Below, piece after piece: positions 50,169 through 59,338 of a DNA stretch of 64,000 nucleotides. The notes under the pieces were generated by a model. It ran no database searches and had not been told where the DNA came from. It saw only the letters and a program-made list of their open reading frames with translations. Location of the stretch: NCBI GenBank assembly GCA_900545535.1, contig UQZN01000008.1, forward strand, positions 1 through 64,000, in the 5' to 3' direction. This stretch comes from an uncultured Phascolarctobacterium sp. GTDB lineage: Bacteria > Bacillota > Negativicutes > Acidaminococcales > Acidaminococcaceae. The translations under genes and the position numbers were made by a program. How positions within the stretch are numbered: position 1 is the stretch's first letter; every line of letters starts with the position of its first letter.

Positions 50169-51452
50169 ATGCAGGGAATCATTAGTGCCGTCCGCCGCGA
50201 CAGTTTAGCTGATAATGCCGGTATCAAAGCCGGAGAAAAGTTGTGTGCTGTTAACGGCGTATTAGTGCGTGATATTATAGAATTAAGTTATTTAGTTGCA
50301 GACGAACAGGTTACTTTAACAATTGAGAATCAGGAAGGCGTGCAGCGTCAGGTTGTTATTGAGAAGTATCCTGATGAAGACCTGGGGCTGGAATTTGCGG
50401 CTGCTGTTTTTGATAGTGTTACAACTTGTTATAACAACTGTGTTTTCTGCTTTGTAGATCAGATGATCCCCGGTATGCGGAAATCATTATATGTGCGTGA
50501 TGACGATTATCGCTTATCTTTTCTGTATGGTAATTTTATTACACTCACTAATATGAAAGAAGAAGATTTTGAGCGGATCATCAAAACGCATATGTCGCCG
50601 CTGTATGTTTCCGTGCATGCCACAAGACCCGAAGTACGCTGCAAAATGATGAACAACCGTTTTGCCGGTGAATTGATGTCTAAAATCAAGCGGCTGACAG
50701 AGGCTGGGATTTCGATCCATACACAAATTGTTTGCTGTCCTGGTTATAACGATGGTGAAGTTCTGGAACAGACTTATCATGATCTGAAAGCTTTAGCGCC
50801 CATGGTAGAAACTATGGCCGTGGTTCCGGTTGGTATTACCAAGCACAGAGAACATCTGACACCAATGCGTTTGTTTTCTAAGGCGGAAGCCGCCGCTATA
50901 GTTGATAAGGTCACTGTCTGGCAGCAGGAATGCCGTGAAAAATTTGGAAAATCTTTTATCTATTTGGGCGATGAGTTTTATTTATTGGCAGAAAAACAGT
51001 TGCCTGAAGCCCTATGGTATGACGGATTTCCGCAGCTTGAAAACGGTATTGGTCTGAGCAGAAGCTTTCTTGATGAATGGCAGCTGGCGATTGCGAAAAA
51101 TCTGACTTTAAAAAAAGGTGCCGATGCAGTGATACCAGTTGGTACCAGCGCTTTTAAAATTTTACAGCCGCTGGTAGACGAGTTTAATAATAAAAATGGT
51201 TCCCACCATCGTTTTTTACCTTTAAACAATGAATTTTTCGGAGATACTATCAATGTTACTGGATTATTGGTTGGCAGGGATATTTTAAATGCTTCCCAAG
51301 GTATGAAACGAATTATTTTGCCTGCTGTTGTTTTGAATCAGGATAATTTGTTTTTAGACGATATGTCCTTAGATGACTTTAAAAAAGCTTTTGCAGGCAG
51401 GGTAGAGCGTGCGGCGAATGCGCACGAACTAGTTGCATTGCTTAACAGGTAG
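50169..51452 (+). CDS. DUF512-family PDZ/radical SAM protein
   Basis: The 427-residue protein starts at the ATG at 50169 after AAAGGGA. It has an N-terminal PDZ-like domain (about 1-65), then the radical-SAM-like cluster motif CYNNCVFCFVDQ, and RDDDYRLSFLYGNFITLTN, PLYVSVHATRP and a C-terminal DUF512 domain with VPVGTSAFKIL and VTGLLVGRDI. The family's biochemical role is not established. Its usual position just upstream of der is kept here, which hints at a ribosome- or envelope-related task (inference). Confidence 0.9.
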   Translation: MQGIISAVRRDSLADNAGIKAGEKLCAVNGVLVRDIIELSYLVADEQVTLTIENQEGVQRQVVIEKYPDEDLGLEFAAAVFDSVTTCYNNCVFCFVDQMIPGMRKSLYVRDDDYRLSFLYGNFITLTNMKEEDFERIIKTHMSPLYVSVHATRPEVRCKMMNNRFAGELMSKIKRLTEAGISIHTQIVCCPGYNDGEVLEQTYHDLKALAPMVETMAVVPVGITKHREHLTPMRLFSKAEAAAIVDKVTVWQQECREKFGKSFIYLGDEFYLLAEKQLPEALWYDGFPQLENGIGLSRSFLDEWQLAIAKNLTLKKGADAVIPVGTSAFKILQPLVDEFNNKNGSHHRFLPLNNEFFGDTINVTGLLVGRDILNASQGMKRIILPAVVLNQDNLFLDDMSLDDFKKAFAGRVERAANAHELVALLNR

Positions 51453-51463
51453 GAGGACGGGTT

Positions 51464-51988
51464 ATGAAAGGTTATGGTTTGCTGCAGGTTTATACAGGTT
51501 CCGGTAAAGGAAAAACTACTGCGGCGTTGGGTGTGGCTTTGCGTGCTGCAGGCAGAGGCGCCAAAACGATAATGCTGTCCTTCCTTAAAGATGACCCTGC
51601 TTATGGCGAAGCTTTAGCAGCGGCATATCTGCCGAATTTTTTACTGAAGCAGGTCGGACGTGACGCTTTTGTAAATTTTCATAATCCAGATCCTGTTGAT
51701 CTTAAGATGGTTCGAGATGGTTGGGAAGAAGCAAAAAAGATCATTGTTGAAGGTACTGCTGATTTATTGATTTTAGACGAACTGAATATCGTTTTGGCAA
51801 CAGGTATGCTGCCGGAAGAAGAAGTTATTGGATTTTTGAAAAAATACAAAGGTAAGACAGAGATCATTACAACGGGACGTGGAGCTCCTGAGGCATTGAT
51901 CGCTATAGCCGATTTAGTTACGGAGATGCAGGAAGTAAAACATTATTTCCATAAGGGTGTAAGCTCCCGTGACGGAATCGACCATTAG
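51464..51988 (+). CDS. cobO: cob(I)yrinic acid a,c-diamide adenosyltransferase
   Basis: CobO/BtuR transfers the adenosyl group from ATP to reduced corrinoids, giving coenzyme B12. The 174-residue protein has the unusual P-loop YTGSGKGKTTAALG (about 8-21), DLLILDELN (about 98-106) and TTGRGAPEALI. AdoCbl is needed by methylmalonyl-CoA mutase in succinate-to-propionate fermentation, which fits the presumed metabolism (inference). No other cobalamin genes are in the window. It lies between the DUF512 gene and der in one transcript. Confidence 0.93.
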   Translation: MKGYGLLQVYTGSGKGKTTAALGVALRAAGRGAKTIMLSFLKDDPAYGEALAAAYLPNFLLKQVGRDAFVNFHNPDPVDLKMVRDGWEEAKKIIVEGTADLLILDELNIVLATGMLPEEEVIGFLKKYKGKTEIITTGRGAPEALIAIADLVTEMQEVKHYFHKGVSSRDGIDH

Positions 51989-52008
51989 AGAGTGAGGATG
52001 AGAATGTT

Positions 52009-53337
52009 ATGGGAAAACCGATAGTTGCTATCGTTGGCCGGCCAAATGTTGGCAAATCAACATTATTTAATATTTTTGCCAACAGCAGGATTTCAATCGT
52101 GGAGGATACTCCGGGTGTGACCCGCGATCGCTTGTATGCGGATACTGAATGGCTTGATAATGAGTTTATGATGGTAGATACCGGCGGTATCGAAATCATG
52201 AATAATGATAAAATCGCTGTTTCCATTCGTCAGCAGGCACAGATCGCTATTGCGGAAGCAGATGTCATTTTATTTGTTTGTGATGCACGTGCAGGCATTA
52301 CTCATGAGGATGCAGAAGTCGCCAGGCTGCTGCGTCAATCAAAAAAGCCGATCGTGCTTGCTGTTAATAAAGCTGATTCACCCAAGCAGGAAATGGAGAT
52401 CTTTGAATTTTATAACCTCGGCATCGGTGAACCGATTCCAGTTTCGGCCGCGAACCACCTTGGATTAGGTGATCTACTGGACGCTGTTGTAGAAAAATTC
52501 CCGGAAACTTCCGCTTATGGGGAAGACGGTGATGAAGATGAAATCAAAGTAGCTTTGATTGGCCGCCCTAATGTTGGCAAATCTTCTATTTTCAATACTT
52601 TAGTCGGTGAAGAACGTTCCATTGTAAGTGATGTGGCAGGAACTACCCGTGATGCTATTGATACCCCTGTCGTAAGGGACGGGCAGAAATTCCTGTTTAT
52701 TGATACGGCTGGTATGCGGCGTAAAGCGCGTATAGATGAGCCTATAGAAAAATACAGTATAATTCGTTCGTTGAGAGCTGTCGACCGCTCAGACGTGGTC
52801 CTGATGGTTATAGATGCTATCGACGGTGTGACGGAACAGGATAAAAAAATTGCCGGCTATGCCCACGAAGCTGGTAAGGGTATCGTTTTGGTAGTAAATA
52901 AATGGGATCTGTATGATAAAGATAATACTTCTACTTTGCGTTATACAGAAAATCTGCGCAGAGAATTGGTATTCATGCAGTATGCACCGGTAGTTTTTGT
53001 TTCCGCAATGACTAAACAGCGTATACACAGACTGCCCGAAGTTATTCATTATGTAGCTGAACAAAATGCCATGCGCATTTCCACTAGCGTTCTGAACCAG
53101 GTTGTTGAAGATGCTATTGCTATCAATCCGCCTCCTACCGAAAAAGGTCAGCGCTTAAAAATACTGTATGCGACACAGGTCAAGATCAAGCCGCCGACAT
53201 TTGTTATTTTTGTCAATGAACCGGAAATCATGCATTTTTCGTATCAGCGTTATTTAGAAAACAAATTACGCGAAGCTTTTGGGTTTGAGGGAACACCGCT
53301 GCAAATGATCATCCGCGGTAAAAACGAAGAAGAATAA
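52009..53337 (+). CDS. der: ribosome assembly GTPase Der (EngA)
   Basis: Der carries two consecutive GTPase domains and acts in 50S subunit assembly. The 442-residue protein shows two GRPNVGKS P-loops (about 8-15 and 185-192), two DTxG switch motifs (DTGGIE and DTAGMR), two NKxD motifs (NKAD and NKWD), and a C-terminal KH-like domain with KIKPPTFVIFVNEP. It precedes plsY by 12 bp. Confidence 0.98.
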   Translation: MGKPIVAIVGRPNVGKSTLFNIFANSRISIVEDTPGVTRDRLYADTEWLDNEFMMVDTGGIEIMNNDKIAVSIRQQAQIAIAEADVILFVCDARAGITHEDAEVARLLRQSKKPIVLAVNKADSPKQEMEIFEFYNLGIGEPIPVSAANHLGLGDLLDAVVEKFPETSAYGEDGDEDEIKVALIGRPNVGKSSIFNTLVGEERSIVSDVAGTTRDAIDTPVVRDGQKFLFIDTAGMRRKARIDEPIEKYSIIRSLRAVDRSDVVLMVIDAIDGVTEQDKKIAGYAHEAGKGIVLVVNKWDLYDKDNTSTLRYTENLRRELVFMQYAPVVFVSAMTKQRIHRLPEVIHYVAEQNAMRISTSVLNQVVEDAIAINPPPTEKGQRLKILYATQVKIKPPTFVIFVNEPEIMHFSYQRYLENKLREAFGFEGTPLQMIIRGKNEEE

Positions 53338-53349
53338 GGTGGGGGAGAA

Positions 53350-53976
53350 ATGGCAGAAAGCTTAATCTGGCTTGTTTGCTTTATCATTGGTCATGTATTC
53401 GGATCGATACCATGCGGGCTATGGTTGGTAAAAGCAGCGCACGGTATCGATATCAGGGAATATGGCAGTAAGAATATAGGAACAACTAACGTATTTCGTA
53501 CTGTAGGCAGTAAAACAGCAATTTTTGTACTGCTCTGCGATATGCTGAAAGGTATTGCCGCTGTAGCGTTAGTGGCTTATTTTACTAATAATGCTATGGG
53601 GGCAATGGTTGCTGCCGGTATCGGTGCTCTGCTTGGTCACAATTATTCAATGTTTTTGGGCTTTAAGGGTGGCCGCGGTGTTGCTACCGGTCTGGGCTTG
53701 ATCCTTTATTTTATGCCGAAAGTGTGTCTTGCAAGTTTTGGTGTCTGGCTGGTTTTAGTTTTACTGACGCGTTATGTTTCGCTGGGATCAGTTGTAGCAG
53801 CTATTTGTACACCTGTTTTTGCTTATTATTTCGGTTACCCTCAGTCTTTAGTGATTTTTGCTGCTGTAGCAGGAGGCTTTGTGGTCATACGACATGCTGA
53901 AAATATCAAAAGATTGCTTAACGGTACGGAAAGTAAAATAAAACAAGGTAATGCCAAAGATCTACAAAAAAAATAA
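53350..53976 (+). CDS. plsY: glycerol-3-phosphate acyltransferase PlsY
   Basis: PlsY uses acyl-phosphate to acylate glycerol 3-phosphate, the first step of phospholipid synthesis. The 208-residue inner-membrane protein has five or more hydrophobic segments and the three family motifs: FGSIPCGLW (about 18-26), NIGTTNVFRTVG (about 43-54), and GHNYSMFLGFKGGRGVATG (about 97-115). The der-plsY order is common. It ends the long co-directional run at a terminator. Confidence 0.97.
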   Translation: MAESLIWLVCFIIGHVFGSIPCGLWLVKAAHGIDIREYGSKNIGTTNVFRTVGSKTAIFVLLCDMLKGIAAVALVAYFTNNAMGAMVAAGIGALLGHNYSMFLGFKGGRGVATGLGLILYFMPKVCLASFGVWLVLVLLTRYVSLGSVVAAICTPVFAYYFGYPQSLVIFAAVAGGFVVIRHAENIKRLLNGTESKIKQGNAKDLQKK

Positions 53977-53985
53977 TAACACTGA

Positions 53986-54025
53986 TAACAGCCGTATTTA
54001 TGTACTAAAAACGGCTGTTTTTTTA
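53986..54025 (+). terminator. terminator after plsY
   Basis: Stem AACAGCCGT / ACGGCTGTT with a 15-base loop, followed by seven T. Confidence 0.88.
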
Positions 54026-54043
54026 TTTCTATAAGAAAATCTT

Positions 54044-54104
54044 AAAACATATGGCTTTTACCACGAAACAATGATATAATAAAACACATGTAAAAACCAT
54101 ATGG
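54044..54104 (+). promoter_or_regulatory. control region of the ACT-hom-thrB operon
   Basis: A TATAAT at 54075-54080 lies between two near-identical sites, AAAACATATGG (54044-54054) and AAAACCATATGG (54093-54104), each with a CATATG palindrome. No good -35 is seen. The paired sites around the -10 could be an operator. Confidence 0.4.
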
Positions 54105-54132
54105 ACATTTAATTAAAGGGAGGACGATATCA

Positions 54133-54576
54133 ATGTCTGACAAATCTACTTTTTATTTAGTGCGTGAAGAAATTTTACCGGAAGCAATCAAAAAAACTAT
54201 CAAAGTAAAAGAAATCCTGAAACGCGGTGAAATCAAAACTATTAATGAAGCTGTTGAAAGAATGGGGTTAAGCCGCAGCGCTTATTACAAATATAAAGAT
54301 TATGTTTTTCCGTTTTATGAAGCCAGCAAAGAGAAAATCATTACTTTATCCTTATTGCTTGAACATAAAGCGGGTGTGCTTTCAAGAGTTTTGAATACCG
54401 TTGCCGGTGACTCCGGCAGTATCATGACTATTAATCAGGGAATTCCTTTGCAGGGCGTTGCCAATACTACTATTTCCATTGAAACTAAAGATCTTACAAT
54501 TGATCTGGAAGCTTTATTAGATAAACTGCGTATGATCGACGGAGTAAAACGGTTGGAGGTTTTGGGCCAAGTTTAA
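54133..54576 (+). CDS. ACT-domain regulatory protein (PheB-like)
   Basis: The 147-residue protein has an N-terminal helix-turn-helix-like stretch (INEAVERMGLSRSAYYKYKDYV, residues about 37-58) and a C-terminal ACT domain (about 70-147, LLEHKAGVLSRVLNTVA). ACT domains bind amino acids. PheB-type proteins often precede hom-thrB in Firmicutes, as here. A regulatory role in aspartate-family or aromatic amino acid synthesis is assumed; chorismate mutase activity is not supported by any visible motif. Confidence 0.85.
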   Translation: MSDKSTFYLVREEILPEAIKKTIKVKEILKRGEIKTINEAVERMGLSRSAYYKYKDYVFPFYEASKEKIITLSLLLEHKAGVLSRVLNTVAGDSGSIMTINQGIPLQGVANTTISIETKDLTIDLEALLDKLRMIDGVKRLEVLGQV

Positions 54577-54617
54577 GTTATATCCGTTGATGCGCTTGAA
54601 ACCTCGGAGGGGATATT

Positions 54618-55916
54618 GTGAAAGAGTGCATTAGAGTAGGGCTTTTAGGTGCGGGAACCGTTGGCAGCGGCGTGTTGAATGTTTTAGAAGAAAATACCGC
54701 TGAGATCGAGAAAAAGGTCGGCGTCCCCATCAAAGTAGCTAAAATTTTAGTTCGTGATATAAAAAAAGCCAAAGAATTAGCAGCAAAATATCAATTGACC
54801 GACAAGATAGAAGATATAGTTGAAGACCCTCAAATTGATATCGTTGTTGAGCTTATAGGACGTGAGCATCCGGCAAAGGAATATATAGCCGCTGCTTTAG
54901 AGCATCAAAAAAACGTTGTAACGGCTAATAAAGATGTTTTGGCAAAGTATGGCAAAGAACTATTTCCGTTGGCAGAAGAAAATAAAGTTGATTTTATGTT
55001 TGAAGCCAGTGTAGGCGGCGGTATTCCCATTATCAGACCGTTAAAATCATGTCTGGCTGCAAACAAGATCACTTCTGTAATGGGTATTGTTAACGGTACC
55101 ACTAATTATATGCTGACAAAAATGTCGCAGGAAAATATGGATTATGCTGATGTTCTGCGTGAAGCGCAGGAAAAGGGATATGCCGAATCTGACCCTACTG
55201 CAGACGTCGGTGGTTTGGATGCCGCCAGAAAACTTGTTATTCTTGCGTCAATAGCTTTTAATACCCGTATTGATCTAAGCGATGTTCTGGTAGAAGGTAT
55301 TGAGGGACTTGATTTGTGTGACATTGAACACGGTAAAGAACTGGGTTATGCTATTAAACTTTTAGCAATTGCTAAAAATAATGCCGAACATGGTATCAGT
55401 GTTTGTGTGCGCCCAACGATGCTGCCAGTTTCACATCCATTAGCAGGCGTCAATGATGTGTTTAACGCAATTTTTGTTACAGGTGATGCTGTTGGCGATG
55501 CAATGTTTATGGGGCGCGGAGCCGGTAAAATGCCGACTGCCAGCGCTGTCTGCGGAGATATTATCGATGTGGCCCGTAATATCATTCATAATTCCAACGG
55601 ACGTATCAACTGTACCTGTTTTGATGAAAAACACCTTTGCAGCCTGGAAAATATGATGTCGCCCTGCTATATCCGGTTAAATGTGCAGGATAAACCAGGT
55701 GTTTTGGCAGCTATTGCCGCTGCTTTTGGCGCACAGAATGTCAGCTTAAAAAACGTTGTACAAAAAAGCAAAGCCAAGGGTGTTGCTGAATTAGTTGTTA
55801 TTACTTATGATGTCTCTGAATTAAATTTACAGATGGCGGTACAAACATTAAAAGCCCTGCCGATTGTTGAAAAAGTTTGCAGTGTTATCCGTGTTGAAGA
55901 TCACGATCTGGAGTAA
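54618..55916 (+). CDS. hom: homoserine dehydrogenase
   Basis: Hom reduces aspartate semialdehyde to homoserine. The 432-residue protein begins at a GTG after CGGAGG. Seen: the NAD(P) loop GLLGAGTVGSGV (about 8-19), TANKDVLAKYG, GGGIPIIRPL, the signature GIVNGTTNYMLTKM and DPTADVGGLDAARKL, and a C-terminal ACT domain (about 350-430) that allows threonine feedback. It lies 41 bp after the ACT-protein gene and 6 bp before thrB. Confidence 0.98.
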   Translation: MKECIRVGLLGAGTVGSGVLNVLEENTAEIEKKVGVPIKVAKILVRDIKKAKELAAKYQLTDKIEDIVEDPQIDIVVELIGREHPAKEYIAAALEHQKNVVTANKDVLAKYGKELFPLAEENKVDFMFEASVGGGIPIIRPLKSCLAANKITSVMGIVNGTTNYMLTKMSQENMDYADVLREAQEKGYAESDPTADVGGLDAARKLVILASIAFNTRIDLSDVLVEGIEGLDLCDIEHGKELGYAIKLLAIAKNNAEHGISVCVRPTMLPVSHPLAGVNDVFNAIFVTGDAVGDAMFMGRGAGKMPTASAVCGDIIDVARNIIHNSNGRINCTCFDEKHLCSLENMMSPCYIRLNVQDKPGVLAAIAAAFGAQNVSLKNVVQKSKAKGVAELVVITYDVSELNLQMAVQTLKALPIVEKVCSVIRVEDHDLE

Positions 55917-55922
55917 TTGGAC

Positions 55923-56834
55923 ATGAAAAATAAAATAACTGTTATTGTTCCTGCTACATCGGCTAATTGTGGTCCGGGTTATGACTCTTTGGGCCTGGCC
56001 TGCGATTTATATAATGATTTTACCTTTGAAATTTCAGAACGTCCGGGCTTTGCACTGGAAGTCATTGGTGAGGGTGAAGACAGACTATACGCCAGCGGCA
56101 GAAATTTAGCTTTTCTAGCTTTTTTCAAGGTCTGGAACGAAGTGCAAGGGACGAGGATCGGACTAAAAGTAACAATGCAGAACCGTATTCCGCTGTCACG
56201 AGGTCTTGGCAGCAGTTCTACCGCTATCGTTGCCGGACTTGTAGCAGCCAATCTGCTTACAGGAGCAACTCTAAGCAAAGAACAGCTTTTAAATTATGCC
56301 ACTGAAATAGAAGGTCATCCTGATAATGTAGCACCGGCACTTTTAGGTGGCATTACAATCAGTTATATGGATGAACAAGGGGCACATTCACTGCGGTTTC
56401 TGCCGCAGAAAGAGCTGCGGTTTATAGCTGTAGTACCAGAACAGCCTCTTTCCACGCATAAGGCACGTCAGGCTATACCACAGCAGATCCCACATCAGGA
56501 TGCTGTTTTTAACGCCAGCCGTACTGCGCTTTATGTAGGTGCTTTGATGAGCGGCAATTATCAGTATCTTAGCGCTGCTTTAGAGGATCGTCTTCATCAA
56601 CCTTACCGTATGCCGTTGATTACAGGCACAGAAGCTGTTTTTGAGGCCGCCAAAGTCAGTGGAGCTTATGGCGCGATTATCAGTGGTGCAGGGTCTACAT
56701 TGATGGCATATGCTGACCCGGAAAAAGATTGTACTAAAATTGCAGCAGCTATGATCGATGCTTTTAAGAAACATGGTCAAAATAGTACTGCCCATATTCT
56801 CAAGTTGGATTTTGCTGGCGCAAGGGAAAAATAA
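55923..56834 (+). CDS. thrB: homoserine kinase
   Basis: ThrB phosphorylates homoserine on the way to threonine. The 303-residue GHMP kinase starts at the ATG at 55923, 9 bases after GGAG. Seen: VPATSANCGPGYDSLGLA (about 8-25), the ATP loop PLSRGLGSSSTAIVAG (about 88-103), and a C-terminal GAIISGAGSTLMAY. ThrC is not in the window. No terminator is seen after it; the tRNA promoter lies just downstream. Confidence 0.97.
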   Translation: MKNKITVIVPATSANCGPGYDSLGLACDLYNDFTFEISERPGFALEVIGEGEDRLYASGRNLAFLAFFKVWNEVQGTRIGLKVTMQNRIPLSRGLGSSSTAIVAGLVAANLLTGATLSKEQLLNYATEIEGHPDNVAPALLGGITISYMDEQGAHSLRFLPQKELRFIAVVPEQPLSTHKARQAIPQQIPHQDAVFNASRTALYVGALMSGNYQYLSAALEDRLHQPYRMPLITGTEAVFEAAKVSGAYGAIISGAGSTLMAYADPEKDCTKIAAAMIDAFKKHGQNSTAHILKLDFAGAREK

Positions 56835-56857
56835 CACGGTCAAAATTAAAATATTAC

Positions 56858-56886
56858 TTGACTTTTATATGCAGGATGGGTATAAT
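56858..56886 (+). promoter_or_regulatory. tRNA-Pro promoter
   Basis: TTGACT (56858-56863), 17-bp spacer, TATAAT (56881-56886), 13 bp upstream of the tRNA 5' end. Confidence 0.88.
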
Positions 56887-56899
56887 ACTCATTGTGATT

Positions 56900-56976
56900 C
56901 GGGGCGTGGCTCAGCTTGGTAGAGCGCTTCCTTGGGGTGGAAGAGGTCGTGGGTTCGAATCCCGCCGCTCCGACCA
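56900..56976 (+). tRNA. tRNA-Pro (anticodon GGG)
   Basis: A 77-nt cloverleaf: acceptor CGGGGCG with CGCTCCG, D arm with GCTCAGCTTGGTAGAGC, anticodon stem CTTCC/GGAAG around loop TTGGGGT (anticodon GGG at 56934-56936), T arm GGGTTCGAATCCC and encoded ACCA end. A dedicated promoter and terminator flank it. It decodes CCC and CCU. Confidence 0.97.
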
Positions 56977-56989
56977 TTTCGGATCGCCA

Positions 56990-57027
56990 GCCTTTACGGG
57001 TAACCCCCGTAAAGGCTTATTTTTTTG
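56990..57027 (+). terminator. terminator after tRNA-Pro
   Basis: Perfect 11-bp stem GCCTTTACGGG / CCCGTAAAGGC, 5-base loop, then TTATTTTTTT. Confidence 0.93.
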
Positions 57028-57052
57028 TCTGTTGGCAAGGAGGGTTATATCT

Positions 57053-57604
57053 ATGATTCGTACGCTGCCGTTAGTTTGTGGTGACTGCGATAAGAATTTC
57101 ATACCTGCTGGAGAGTTGTATTATCGCGATAACTTTATGAGCAACAGTATTAGAGATGTACATTTTATCTGCCCGGACTGTATAAAAAAGTGGCTGGATA
57201 AATGGCAGATCAAAACAGCAGATTTTTTTGAAAAAGACTATGTGCTGACAGTAAGTATTACTCTCGAAGATGGTACGGTCTACGAGAACCTTGATTGTAC
57301 GCCATTGGAAGAAACAGTTGTCACAAGTGAGGAAATACCGGAAGAGGCACAGAGAAAATTATTCGCGATCTACAGTCAATGGGACTCCGACCGTAAAAAG
57401 AATTCACTGAAAGACTGTACTTTTAAAGACGAGTTTATGCGTACAACTTTTAGCTGTGAAACTTACGGCGGAGAAACGTTTACTGATATTGCTTTTCGCT
57501 TTAATATGAAAGGCCAGCTGGAAACAGAAACGCCGGTACCGGAATATGTACTAAAACAAATAATAGATGCCTATCGTTTATACGAGATGCAGAATAAAGA
57601 ATAA
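57053..57604 (+). CDS. uncharacterised protein with N-terminal CxxC pairs
   Basis: I do not recognise a family for this 183-residue protein. The ATG at 57053 lies 8 bases after AGGAGGG; the longer frame would run back through the tRNA. Near the N-terminus are CGDC (about 9-12) and CPDC (about 40-43), spaced like a zinc finger. The rest is acidic and soluble-looking, without membrane segments, and ends YRLYEMQNKE. It is 13 bp upstream of prfC and probably co-transcribed with it. Confidence 0.7.
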   Translation: MIRTLPLVCGDCDKNFIPAGELYYRDNFMSNSIRDVHFICPDCIKKWLDKWQIKTADFFEKDYVLTVSITLEDGTVYENLDCTPLEETVVTSEEIPEEAQRKLFAIYSQWDSDRKKNSLKDCTFKDEFMRTTFSCETYGGETFTDIAFRFNMKGQLETETPVPEYVLKQIIDAYRLYEMQNKE

Positions 57605-57617
57605 TTAGGGGGATAAT

Positions 57618-59228
57618 ATGCAGGAATTGTTGGAGAAAATTGAGAAAAGGCGTACTTTTGCCATTATTTCTCATCCTGATGCCGGTAAAACGACTTTAAC
57701 TGAAAAACTTTTGTTATATGGAGGCGCTATCCATCTGGCAGGCTCAGTAAAAGCGCGTAAAAGCAATAAACACGCAGTGTCTGATTGGATGGAAATCGAA
57801 AAGCAGCGTGGTATTTCTGTCACGTCTTCCGTTTTGCAATTTGATTATGCCGGGCACCGCGTCAATATTCTTGATACTCCCGGACATCAGGATTTCTCGG
57901 AAGATACTTATAGAACTTTGATGGCGGCAGACAGTGCGGTAATGCTTATTGATGCTGCCAAGGGCGTTGAACCGCAGACGAAAAAGCTGTTTTGGGTTTG
58001 CCATCGCCGGAAGCTGCCTATTTTTACATTTGTCAATAAATTAGACCGTTATGGCAGAAATCCGTTTGATTTAATGGCGGAGTTAGAACAGGTTCTTGGT
58101 ATTCATGCGTATCCTATCAATTGGCCTATTGGAATTGACGGTAATTACAAGGGCGTTTATGATCGGATCAAAAAACAGATCGAACTTTTTGAAGATGATA
58201 ATAGTCATGGTTCTAAAATCTTAAAATCAACAACAGGTTCTCTTGACGATCCTCAAATCATTGAAGCCTTGGGCCAGGAACTGTATGATAACCTCTGCAA
58301 TGATATCGAATTGCTTGATTTGGCTGGTGATGAATTTGATATGGCACGCGTCAATAACGGCGAGCTGACGCCGCTGTTTTTCGGCAGTGCGATGACTAAT
58401 TTTGGTGTCCGCAGCTTTTTAGAGAAATTTTTGGAACTTTCACCGCAGCCGCAGCCAAGAATTTTGCAAAACGGTGAAATTTTAGATCCAGCAACAGAAG
58501 AGTTTTCTGCTTTTGTTTTTAAAATTCAGGCCAATATGAATCCGGCACATCGTGATAGAATTGCGTTTATGCGCATCTGCTCCGGTGTTTTTGAAAAAGG
58601 TATGTCCGTTTACCATAAACAGGGTGGAAAAGTAGTCAAGCTTTCGCAGCCGCAGCAATTTCTTGCCCAGGAACGTACAATTGTTGAAAAGGCTTACCCT
58701 GGCGATATTATCGGCGTTTTTGATCCTGGAATTTTTGGAATCGGAGATTCCCTAAGTGATGAAAAAATGAAAGTCCAATTTGAAGACTTTCCTGTTTTTC
58801 CGCCGGAAATTTTTGCCAGAGTACAGCCCAAGGATTCATTGAAACGGAAACAGTTTGTCAAGGGCATTACGCAGCTGGCACAGGAAGGCGCGATCCAGGT
58901 TTTTGAGCAAAAGGATGTTGGTATCGAAAGCTTTATTGTCGGTGTTGTTGGTGTCTTGCAGCTGGAAGTATTAGAATACAGGCTGCTCAACGAATACAGC
59001 GCGCAGCTTTTGATGAACCAGCTGGCTTATACTGTCGCACGCTGGGTTTATGCAGAAGATAAAAAGCTTATTGAAAATATTAAGGGATTGGACAGCGGGA
59101 TGCTGGTTTACGATCAAAAAGACAGACCTGTTATTTTAGTTAATAATGAATGGTCTTTGAATTGGATATTAGAGCGAAACCCTGGCATTCAATTTTTGAC
59201 AGTTCCTTCAGATGTTGCTAAAATTTAG
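57618..59228 (+). CDS. prfC: peptide chain release factor 3
   Basis: RF3 is a translational GTPase that recycles RF1/RF2 after peptide release. The 536-residue protein has the P-loop SHPDAGKTTLTE (about 18-29), the switch RGISVTSSVLQFDY (about 65-78), DTPGHQDFSEDTY (about 88-100) and NKLD (about 142-145), followed by the domain with NPAHRDRIAFMRICSGVFEKGM. Length fits the family (520-540). A GGGGGA site precedes the ATG. Confidence 0.97.
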   Translation: MQELLEKIEKRRTFAIISHPDAGKTTLTEKLLLYGGAIHLAGSVKARKSNKHAVSDWMEIEKQRGISVTSSVLQFDYAGHRVNILDTPGHQDFSEDTYRTLMAADSAVMLIDAAKGVEPQTKKLFWVCHRRKLPIFTFVNKLDRYGRNPFDLMAELEQVLGIHAYPINWPIGIDGNYKGVYDRIKKQIELFEDDNSHGSKILKSTTGSLDDPQIIEALGQELYDNLCNDIELLDLAGDEFDMARVNNGELTPLFFGSAMTNFGVRSFLEKFLELSPQPQPRILQNGEILDPATEEFSAFVFKIQANMNPAHRDRIAFMRICSGVFEKGMSVYHKQGGKVVKLSQPQQFLAQERTIVEKAYPGDIIGVFDPGIFGIGDSLSDEKMKVQFEDFPVFPPEIFARVQPKDSLKRKQFVKGITQLAQEGAIQVFEQKDVGIESFIVGVVGVLQLEVLEYRLLNEYSAQLLMNQLAYTVARWVYAEDKKLIENIKGLDSGMLVYDQKDRPVILVNNEWSLNWILERNPGIQFLTVPSDVAKI

Positions 59229-59338
59229 ATATTAAAATATAAATTATCTAATAATTTAAGTAAAGTTAATTGTAAAAACTTTAAAAAGTGGTTTATGCTA
59301 TAAACAGTGGCAAAAGAATTTTTGGTGAGGTGAAAAGT

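Noticed and set aside
56858..57052. N-terminal extension of the CxxC protein through the tRNA gene
   Set aside because: It is the tRNA and its terminator read as protein; a good ribosome site marks the ATG at 57053.
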